Assembly: GCF_023721795.1 (NCBI RefSeq)
Contig: NZ_JAMQYE010000001.1
Location: 2,701,671 to 2,765,670, forward strand
Direction of reading: 5' to 3'
From: Zeimonas sediminis
Lineage (GTDB): Bacteria > Pseudomonadota > Gammaproteobacteria > Burkholderiales > Burkholderiaceae_E
Length of the DNA stretch: 64,000 bases
In this document: positions 56,250 to 64,000 of the stretch, one piece after another
Layout of the letters: each line of letters opens with the position of its first letter
Numbering within the stretch: position 1 is the stretch's first letter
The notes under the pieces: generated by a model
Database searches by the model: none
Seen by the model: only the letters and a program-made list of their open reading frames with translations
What the model was told of the DNA's origin: nothing
Position numbers and translations under genes: made by a program

Positions 56250-56747
56250 ATGCAGGGCTTCGTCAGAACCATGGACCGGATCGCGATCGCCACGGCGGCG
56301 GTCGCATCCGTGCTCCTCGCGGCAGCGGCGCTGCTGATCACCTGGATGGTGATCTGGCGCGCGATGGGCAACTCCGCCTGGTGGGAGATCGAGGCTGCGG
56401 TCTACCTGATGGTGATGGGGCTGTTCCTCGCGTCGCCGTACACGCTCAAGACCAACGGCCACGTCGGCGTCGACCTGCTGGCCCACTACCTGCCGGCAGG
56501 CAAGGCTCGCAGCCTGCAGATCGCGGTGGCCTGGGTGGGCCTCGTGATCTGCATCTACCTGGCCTGGGCCACCGGCGTGTTCACGCTCGAGGCCTTCGAG
56601 CGCGGCGACCGCACCGAGAGCACCTGGGCGCCGCTCAAGTGGCCGCTCTACCTCGCGATGCCGGTCGGCTTCGCGCTGACTGCCCTGCAGTACCTGGCCG
56701 AGATCTTCCGGCCCGTGCCCGTTCCTGCCCCGGAGTCCGCAGCATGA
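56250..56747 (+). CDS. dctQ: TRAP transporter small permease (DctQ), second system
   Basis: A 165-residue four-span protein with the DctQ layout (MDRIAIATAAVASVLLAAAALLITWMVIWRAM, then AAVYLMVMGLFLASPYTLKTNGHVGVDLL). It starts 37 bp after dctP, and its stop overlaps the dctM start (ATGA). Confidence 0.9.
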   Translation: MQGFVRTMDRIAIATAAVASVLLAAAALLITWMVIWRAMGNSAWWEIEAAVYLMVMGLFLASPYTLKTNGHVGVDLLAHYLPAGKARSLQIAVAWVGLVICIYLAWATGVFTLEAFERGDRTESTWAPLKWPLYLAMPVGFALTALQYLAEIFRPVPVPAPESAA

Positions 56748-58060
56748 GCGAAGTCCAGATCGGGCTTGCAATCGTCGTCGTCACGCTGCTGGTCCTCTTC
56801 TCGGGGCTGCCGATCGCGTGGGGCCTGATCCTCGTTGCGGTGGGCTTCATGCTCGTCTTCGAGGGCCCGGGCAGCCTGGCCAACCTGCCGGTGCTGATGA
56901 TCGACGAGCTGGCGTCCTTCGCGCTGCTCACGATCCCCCTGTTCATCCTGCTCGGCGCCGCGGTAGGCGGCACGGCGGCGGGGCGCGACCTGTACGAGTC
57001 GGTCCACCGCTGGCTCGACCGGGTTCCGGGCGGGCTGGTGATCGCGAACATCCTGTCCTGCGGCGTGTTCTCGGCGATCTGCGGGTCGAGCCCGGCCACG
57101 GCCGCCGCGATCGGCAAGGCGGGCGTGCCCGAGATGATCCGGCGCGGCGTGCCGCCGGGGCTGGCTGCCGGCTCGGTGTGCGCCGGCGGCACGCTGGGCA
57201 TCCTGATCCCGCCGTCGATCACGATGATCCTGTACGGGATCGCGACCGAGACCTCGATCGGCCGGCTGTTCCTGGCTGGCGTGGTGCCGGGCATCATGCT
57301 GGTGGTGATGTTCTCGATCTACGCCTGGCTGGTCACGCTGCGCGAGCAGCGGCAGATCGCGGTCGGCGACATCCCGCGCTACACGCTGGCCCAGAAGATG
57401 GAAGGCCTGGGCCGGGTCGCGCCGTTCATCGGCATCGTCATCGCGATCGGCTACGCGATGTACGGCGGGCTGGCCACGCCGTCCGAGGTGGCCGCGATCG
57501 CGGCGGTGCTCGCGATGGCGCTGGTGATGATCATCTACCGCGCCTGGAGGATGGGCGACCTGTGGTCGATCTTCCGCGAAACGGTTCGCGAGTCGACGAT
57601 GATCCTGATGATCATCGGCGCGGCGGCGGTGTTCTCGTACATGATGTCGCTGCTGTACGTGACGCAGACCGCGGCGCAGTGGCTGGTCGACCTCGGCCTG
57701 AACCGGTGGGTGCTGCTGGCCGCGATCAACGTGTTCCTGCTGGTGGCCGGATGCTTCCTGCCGCCGGTGGCGATCATCCTGATGGTCATGCCGATCCTCA
57801 CGCCGGTGCTCGAGGCCAACGGCTTCGACCTGATCTGGTTCGCGGTGATCATGACGATCAACCTCGAGGTGGGCCTGATCACGCCGCCGGTGGGGCTGAA
57901 CCTGTACGTGCTCAAGGGCGTGGCGCCCAGCCTCTCGCTGCCGACGATCCTCTGGGGCTCGATGCCCTTCGTGATCCTGATGCTGATGTCGATCGTGCTG
58001 CTGTCGATCGTGCCCGAGATCGCGCTCTGGTTGCCGAACAAGATGATGGGGGCGGGCTGA
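56744..58060 (+). CDS. dctM: TRAP transporter large permease (DctM), second system
   Basis: A 438-residue, about twelve-span membrane protein with DctM motifs SGLPIAWGLILVAVGF, ICGSSPATAAAIGKAGVPEM, AGGTLGILIPPSITMILYG and LEVGLITPPVGLNLYVLKG. It forms the Na+-driven channel of the second TRAP system. Start at 56744 is fixed by the ATGA overlap with dctQ and by similarity. Confidence 0.92.
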   Translation: MSEVQIGLAIVVVTLLVLFSGLPIAWGLILVAVGFMLVFEGPGSLANLPVLMIDELASFALLTIPLFILLGAAVGGTAAGRDLYESVHRWLDRVPGGLVIANILSCGVFSAICGSSPATAAAIGKAGVPEMIRRGVPPGLAAGSVCAGGTLGILIPPSITMILYGIATETSIGRLFLAGVVPGIMLVVMFSIYAWLVTLREQRQIAVGDIPRYTLAQKMEGLGRVAPFIGIVIAIGYAMYGGLATPSEVAAIAAVLAMALVMIIYRAWRMGDLWSIFRETVRESTMILMIIGAAAVFSYMMSLLYVTQTAAQWLVDLGLNRWVLLAAINVFLLVAGCFLPPVAIILMVMPILTPVLEANGFDLIWFAVIMTINLEVGLITPPVGLNLYVLKGVAPSLSLPTILWGSMPFVILMLMSIVLLSIVPEIALWLPNKMMGAG

Positions 58061-58106
58061 GCGCGCCGGTTATGCTGGCGGTTTCGCAACCGCCAGCCGT
58101 CCTCCG

Positions 58107-59561
58107 ATGAACGAGATCGTCGCCCTCGACGCCCTGAGCCTGTCGCGCCGCATCCGTGCGCGCGAGGTTTCCTGCCGCGAGGTGATGCGCGCCTACCTGG
58201 ACCGCATCGCCCGGCTCAACCCGCTGCTGAACGCGATCGTCTCGCTCGAGCCCGAGGAGTCGTTGCTCGCCCAGGCCGACGCCTGCGACGCGATGCTCTC
58301 GCGCGGGCAGTGGCTGGGCTGGATGCACGGCATGCCGCAGGCGCCCAAGGACCTCGCCCAGACCCGCGGCATGCGGACCACCTGGGGCTCGCCGATCTTT
58401 CGCGACTTCGTTCCGGACCAGGACGCCGCGATCGTCGAGCGGGTGCGCTCGGCCGGCGCGATCCTGGTCGGCAAGACCAACGTGCCCGAGTTCGGGCTGG
58501 GCTCGCAGACCTTCAACGAAGTGTTCGGTCCCACGCGAAACCCCTGGGACCCGTCGCGCACCGCCGGCGGCTCGAGCGGCGGCGCGGCCGCGGCGCTGGC
58601 GGCCCGCATGCTGCCGGTGGCCGACGGCAGCGACATGATGGGCTCGCTGCGCAACCCGGCGGCGTTCTGCAACGTCTACGGATTCCGGCCCTCGCGCGGG
58701 CGGGTGCCGAACACGCTGGCGCCCGATGCGTTCAGCCAGCAGCTCTCCACCGACGGCCCGATGGGACGCAGCGTGGCCGACGTCGCGATGCTTCTCGCCA
58801 CGCAGGCCGGCTACGACGCCCGCGCGCCGCTGTCGCTCGACAACGACCCGGCGGTGTACGCGCAGCCGCTCGAGCGCGACTTCGCCGGCGCGCGGATCGG
58901 CTGGCTGGGCGACCTCGGCGGCCACCTTCCCTTCGAGCCCGGCGTGCTCGAGCTCTGCCGCGACGCGCTGAAGGCCTTCGAGACGATCGGCTGCACGGTC
59001 GACGAGGCTCGCGTGGACTTCGACCCCGCGCGCATGTGGCAGACCTGGCTCACCTGGCGCCGATTCCTGGTCAGCGGCTCGCTTGCGGTCCACTACCGGG
59101 ATCCGCAGCGCCGCGCCTTGCTCAAGCCCGAGGCGGTGTGGGAGATCGAGCAGGGCCTGGGCACCGCGGCGATCGACGTGCACGACGCGTCGGTCGCGCG
59201 CACCGCGCTGTACCGCGCCGTGCTGGCCGCATTCGAGCGCTTCGATTTTCTGGTGCTGCCGACCGCGCAGGTCTTCCCCTTCGACGTGAACCAGCGCTGG
59301 CCCAGGCAGATCGCGGGCCGCGAGATGGACACCTACCACCGCTGGATGGAGGTGGTGATCCTGCCGACGCTGACCGGCTGCCCGGCGCTGTCGGTGCCCG
59401 CCGGCTTCGGCGCGTCGGGCGATTCGGCCGGGCTGCCGATGGGCATCCAGATCGTCGGCAGGCCGCGCGACGACCTGTCGGTGCTGCAACTGGGCCACGC
59501 CTGGGAGCGGGCGACCGAATGGGGACGGCGCGAGCCGGCCGGCCTGCGCGAGGTCGCCTGA
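58107..59561 (+). CDS. Amidase (amidase-signature family)
   Basis: A 484-residue enzyme with the Ser-cisSer-Lys triad: Lys81 (QAPKDLAQTRGM), the Gly-Gly-Ser-Ser-Gly-Gly segment 154-159 holding the cis-Ser, and the nucleophile Ser180 (DGSDMMGSLRNPA). It hydrolyses a carboxamide to acid and ammonia. Starting 46 bp after the TRAP operon, it may act on the imported compound. GatA is unlikely since no gatB or gatC adjoins and the sequence after the triad differs. Confidence 0.9.
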   Translation: MNEIVALDALSLSRRIRAREVSCREVMRAYLDRIARLNPLLNAIVSLEPEESLLAQADACDAMLSRGQWLGWMHGMPQAPKDLAQTRGMRTTWGSPIFRDFVPDQDAAIVERVRSAGAILVGKTNVPEFGLGSQTFNEVFGPTRNPWDPSRTAGGSSGGAAAALAARMLPVADGSDMMGSLRNPAAFCNVYGFRPSRGRVPNTLAPDAFSQQLSTDGPMGRSVADVAMLLATQAGYDARAPLSLDNDPAVYAQPLERDFAGARIGWLGDLGGHLPFEPGVLELCRDALKAFETIGCTVDEARVDFDPARMWQTWLTWRRFLVSGSLAVHYRDPQRRALLKPEAVWEIEQGLGTAAIDVHDASVARTALYRAVLAAFERFDFLVLPTAQVFPFDVNQRWPRQIAGREMDTYHRWMEVVILPTLTGCPALSVPAGFGASGDSAGLPMGIQIVGRPRDDLSVLQLGHAWERATEWGRREPAGLREVA

Positions 59562-59564
59562 GCC

Positions 59565-59951
59565 ATGAACGCTCCCGAGCGCCGGGTGCTGATCGTCGAC
59601 GACGACGAACTCAACCGCCTGCTGCTCGAGCACATGGTCCGCCAGCTCGGTCTGGTCCCGCTCTCGGCGAGCGACGGCGAGACCGCGGTCCAGGCCTGCG
59701 CCGCGCAGCGCTTCGCGCTGGTGCTGATGGACCGCCGGCTGAGCGGCATCGACGGCTTCGAGGCGATCGCCCGGATCCGCGCCGACGAGGCCGCCGCCGG
59801 GCACGACCCGGTGCCGGCGATCCTGCTGTCGGGCGACATCGACCGGCCCGGCGATCCGGCCCCGGCCGATGCCGGTTTCGTCGGCGCGCTGGTCAAGCCG
59901 TTCCGGCTCGACGACCTGGCGGCGCTGGTCCAGCGGGCGCTGGGCGGCTGA
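59565..59951 (+). CDS. Single-domain receiver protein
   Basis: A 128-residue CheY-like receiver without output domain: acidic VDDDE (12-14), phospho-acceptor Asp56 (LVLMDRRLSGIDGFEA), switch Ser in LLSGD and Lys in LVKPFRLDDL. It begins 3 bp after the amidase stop, so the two are co-transcribed, an odd pairing. It may receive phosphate from a hybrid kinase elsewhere. The partner is not in this window. Confidence 0.85.
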   Translation: MNAPERRVLIVDDDELNRLLLEHMVRQLGLVPLSASDGETAVQACAAQRFALVLMDRRLSGIDGFEAIARIRADEAAAGHDPVPAILLSGDIDRPGDPAPADAGFVGALVKPFRLDDLAALVQRALGG

Positions 59952-59961
59952 GCCGGCGTCC

Positions 59962-61635
<1,674 letters not shown>

Positions 61636-61657
61636 TCTGGTGTTCGGGGTTCGTGTA

Positions 61658-62815
61658 TCAGGATTCGTCGAGGAGGAACTGCGCGGTGCGCCGGAACTCC
61701 ATCCGGGACAGCATCCGGGAGCGCATGTTGGCGCCGAACTGCAGCGCGAACCAGCGCTCGCGAGGGTGCAGCCAGACCACGGTGCCGCAGATGCCGAACC
61801 AGGTCAGCTCGCCGGCGGTCGAAGGGGTGGCGCTCGCGCCCCACTGGAGCCGCACCGCCAGCCCCAGGCCGAAGCCGAAGCCCGGCCCGGTGTAGCCGAC
61901 CGGCCCGGGGTTCATCGGGTCGAGCTGGTTGGCGAACATCTGGCGAAGGCTGTCCTCGGACAGGAAGCGCCGGCCGCCGGCCTGGCCGCCCGCGAGCAGC
62001 ATCCGCGCGAAGCGGGCGTAGTCGTCGATCGTGGAGACCAGGCCGCCGCCGCCGCTGTGCATCGGCACGCCCATTTGCTGGGCCAGCGCGTACTTGTCGG
62101 AGAAGCCGTGCCAGAGCCGGTCCTCGGCATGGGCCCGCGCGAAGCGGCCCGCGGCGGCGTCCGGGACCGCGAAGCCGGTGTCGTTCATCCCGAGGGGTTC
62201 GAACAGCGCCTCGCGCAGCGCGTCGCCCAGGCGCACGCCGGTGATGCGCTCGACGACGAGCCCCAGAACGTCGGTGGAGAAGCCGTAGAGGAACTGCGTG
62301 CCCGGCTCGCAGGCCAGCGGCAGGGCCGCGAGGGTGGCCAGCACCTGGTCGGGCGAGAGCGTGGGCAGCCTGCCGTCGAGATCGACCTGCGTGGCGAGCC
62401 CGCGCAGCGCGGGGTCGCGGATCTCGCCGACATAGGCGAAGCCCGAGGTGTGCCGCATCAGGTCGCGCACCGTCGGCTGGCGCGCCGGCGCCTTGCCCGA
62501 GGCGAGCTTCAGGCCGGCGAGCTCGGGCAGCCAGCGCGACACCGGCTCGTCGAGCGCGAGCCGGCCCTGCTCGACCAGCATCAGCGCCAGCGCGCTGACG
62601 ACCGGCTTGGTCATCGACGCGATCCGGAAGACCGCGTCCTCGCCCATCGGCGTGCCGGTCTCCGGATCGAGGACGCCGGCCGCGCGGCGCGCGAGCACCT
62701 CGCCGTCGCGCTCGACGTGGACCACGGCGCCGGGGTAGTGCCGGGCGGCGATCTGCCAGTCGAGGAATCGGTCGAGAAGGGCGGTGCCCTGGCGGTGTCG
62801 GTTCGCGGTGTTCAT
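61658..62815 (-). CDS. Class C beta-lactamase-fold serine hydrolase
   Basis: A 385-residue protein: Ser67-Met-Thr-Lys70 ([16 protein letters not shown]), second motif Tyr-Gly-Phe ([11 protein letters not shown]), [19 protein letters not shown], and a third motif WFGICGT. It is nearest to EstB/LACTB-type esterases. It follows the start of ettA by 22 bp in the same direction relative to the minus strand (upstream of ettA). No signal peptide. The start at 62815 is the family-consistent ATG, though the frame runs further upstream. Confidence 0.85.
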   Translation of the reverse strand: MNTANRHRQGTALLDRFLDWQIAARHYPGAVVHVERDGEVLARRAAGVLDPETGTPMGEDAVFRIASMTKPVVSALALMLVEQGRLALDEPVSRWLPELAGLKLASGKAPARQPTVRDLMRHTSGFAYVGEIRDPALRGLATQVDLDGRLPTLSPDQVLATLAALPLACEPGTQFLYGFSTDVLGLVVERITGVRLGDALREALFEPLGMNDTGFAVPDAAAGRFARAHAEDRLWHGFSDKYALAQQMGVPMHSGGGGLVSTIDDYARFARMLLAGGQAGGRRFLSEDSLRQMFANQLDPMNPGPVGYTGPGFGFGLGLAVRLQWGASATPSTAGELTWFGICGTVVWLHPRERWFALQFGANMRSRMLSRMEFRRTAQFLLDES

Positions 62816-62853
62816 GGCTTCGATTATGCCCGGCGCTTCGCCGCGGCCGCGGC

Positions 62854-63735
62854 TCAACGCTTCGCGAACTTCAGCGTGAAGCGGTCGCTCTCGCCGATCG
62901 CCAGGTACTTCTGGCGGTCCCTGTCGCCGAGGCGAAGCGCCGGCGGGAGCGTCCAGACGCCCTCGGGGTGGTCCTTCGTGTCGCGCGGATTCGCGTTGGC
63001 TTCGGACCTGCCGGCGAGGCGGAACCCGGCGCGCTCGATCAGTGCGATCGCATGGTCCTCGCGGACGTAGCCCGACTTCATCTGCGCAGCCTGGTCCAGG
63101 TCGGTGCGGCCGCGGTGGTCGACCACGCCGAGGATGCCGCCCGGCTTGAGCGCCCGGTGGAAGGCCCGCAGCGCGCCTTCGGCCTCGCCGCGCTCGATCC
63201 AGTTGTGCAGGTTGCGGAAGGTCAGCACGAAGTCGGCGCTGCCGGCCGGGGCGATCTCGTGCCGGTCCGCGTTGAACTTCGTGACGAGCACCTCGCCGTA
63301 CAGCTGCGGCTCGGCCGCGAGGCGATCGAGCAGCTTGCGGTGATCGGCCAGGTAGCGCGCCGGGGCGGTCTCGTCGCGGCTGGCGGCGATGTAGCGGCCT
63401 CGCCCGCGCAGCCAGGGGGCGAGGATCTCCATGTAGTAGCCGGCGCTTCCGGGAAGGACCTCGACGACCGTGCTGTCGCGTGCCACGCCGAAGAAGGCGA
63501 GCACCTCGGCCGGATGCCGGTGGCGGTCGCGCGCCACGTTGCGCGGGCTGCGGTGCGGCGCCGCGAGCAGGGCCTCGAAGACGGCCGGGTCGCCGCCGGC
63601 GGGATCGCTCGCGGCCCCATCGCCGCCGGCCGGGCGCGTCGCGCAGGCGCCGAGCGCGGAGACGGCCGACGCGAGCGGCAGCGCGCAGAGCGCGCGGCGC
63701 GCCGGGCAGGCAAGGGAAGAACGGGGATCGGTCAT
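62854..63735 (-). CDS. Predicted methyltransferase-fold lipoprotein (COG4798-like)
   Basis: A 293-residue protein. It starts with a signal sequence and lipobox (CALPLASAVSALGAC), so Cys30 may be lipidated. After it comes a class I methyltransferase fold: VVEVLPGSAGYYMEILAPWL (degenerate SAM-binding motif), DFVLTFRNLHNW, and LKPGGILGVVDHRG. An extracytoplasmic SAM enzyme is odd because SAM is cytoplasmic; the group is known and its function is not. Start chosen at 63735 by the signal; a weak ribosome-binding site. Confidence 0.8.
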   Translation of the reverse strand: MTDPRSSLACPARRALCALPLASAVSALGACATRPAGGDGAASDPAGGDPAVFEALLAAPHRSPRNVARDRHRHPAEVLAFFGVARDSTVVEVLPGSAGYYMEILAPWLRGRGRYIAASRDETAPARYLADHRKLLDRLAAEPQLYGEVLVTKFNADRHEIAPAGSADFVLTFRNLHNWIERGEAEGALRAFHRALKPGGILGVVDHRGRTDLDQAAQMKSGYVREDHAIALIERAGFRLAGRSEANANPRDTKDHPEGVWTLPPALRLGDRDRQKYLAIGESDRFTLKFAKR

Positions 63736-63834
63736 GTCGGGCTCGCAAAACCCCGATCCTATTGCGAACCGGCCGCGGCGCAAACCGGGTCGCCGGCGGT
63801 ATCCTTGGCCCGATCGACCCAAGGGAGGCGCCAG

Positions 63835-64000
63835 GTGAAGAAGTTGAAGAACGGCGACTACAAGGACCTCCTCGAGCCGATGGAGCTCGAGCTGAACAAC
63901 GTGGCGCGCTGGCTGCAGCACACCGGCAAGCGGATGCTGGTGGTGTTCGAGGGTCGCGACACCGCCGGCAAGGGCGGCGTGATCAACACGATCGCCGAGC
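63835..64000 (+). CDS. ppk2: PPK2-family polyphosphate kinase (5' part, runs off window)
   Basis: The first 55 codons of a gene starting at GTG with GGGAGG 8 nt upstream. The sequence (KKLKNGDYKDLLEPMELELN, then MLVVFEGRDTAGKGGVINTIAE) matches the start of the PPK2 kinase domain, with Walker A GRDTAGKG at about residues 43-50. PPK2 enzymes move phosphate between polyphosphate and nucleotides. Class (I, II or III) cannot be read from this fragment. It is divergent from the methyltransferase-like gene across 99 bp. Confidence 0.88.
   Translation, partial: MKKLKNGDYKDLLEPMELELNNVARWLQHTGKRMLVVFEGRDTAGKGGVINTIAE

Overview
The window is about 70% GC throughout, with long antisense shadow ORFs, Shine-Dalgarno-led genes and many ATGA/GTGA gene overlaps. 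The gene content (fused isobutyryl-CoA mutase, several CaiB/BaiF CoA-transferases, tripartite TRAP transporters, DUF2917/DUF1127 proteins, YaeQ, EttA, a PPK2-type kinase) points to a betaproteobacterium, most likely a Burkholderiales member with a versatile organic-acid metabolism. This taxonomic call is inference; no rRNA or tRNA gene was found in the window. I found no phage, integrase, transposase gene or CRISPR array.

Layout. 1-5.4 kb: the end of an acyl-CoA dehydrogenase, then a Sec-exported RHS/YD-repeat protein ending in a DUF2235 (Tle1-like) lipase domain, translationally coupled to a small lipoprotein that could be its immunity partner. 5.4-9 kb: a 20-bp perfect palindrome in front of icmF. 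9-11.7 kb: a DUF2917/DUF1127 pair divergent from a MocR-type regulator. 11.7-15.6 kb: a UbiA/MenA-type prenyltransferase with an SbmA/YddA-type ABC transporter, and an AI-2E family permease. 15.5-19.5 kb: an envelope-stress block (OmpR-type regulator, histidine kinase, DegP-like protease), with a PmrA/QseB-like box in front of the protease. 19.6-22.7 kb: an EEP nuclease, HisC and an orphan ParA.

22.7-34.8 kb is the most coherent region, a divergent catabolic locus. On the minus strand lie an IclR regulator, a complete TRAP transporter (DctQ-DctM-DctP), a CaiB/BaiF CoA-transferase and an MFS permease. On the plus strand lie a MaoC hydratase, a CitE-type lyase, an acyl-CoA dehydrogenase, an acetyl-CoA hydrolase-type CoA-transferase, an alpha-methylacyl-CoA racemase and a group III truncated haemoglobin. 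A four-half-site operator sits between the two arms. The set resembles bacterial itaconate/C5-dicarboxylate degradation (CoA activation, hydration, cleavage to acetyl-CoA and pyruvate); the substrate is inferred.

34.9-43.3 kb holds housekeeping and peripheral metabolism genes (serine hydrolase, TerB-like protein, 3-hydroxyisobutyrate dehydrogenase family, LuxR-type regulator, UvrD-like helicase, MFS permease, quinone oxidoreductase). It also holds a 195-bp element with 30-bp perfect terminal inverted repeats at 42022-42216. 43.3-46.3 kb is a CpxA/CpxR pair divergent from a Spy/CpxP-like protein, with an exact CpxR box and an 8-bp tandem repeat in the shared leader. 46.4-54 kb has YaeQ, an SDR, a UPF0149/SEC-C protein, a membrane-anchored TAXI protein, two small coupled membrane-associated ORFs, and a regulator/kinase pair resembling the proteobacterial dedicated sortase system but with no sortase in view. 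54-64 kb has a serine hydrolase, a second TRAP transporter followed by an amidase and a lone receiver, EttA, another serine hydrolase, a lipoprotein-type methyltransferase, and the start of a PPK2-family kinase.
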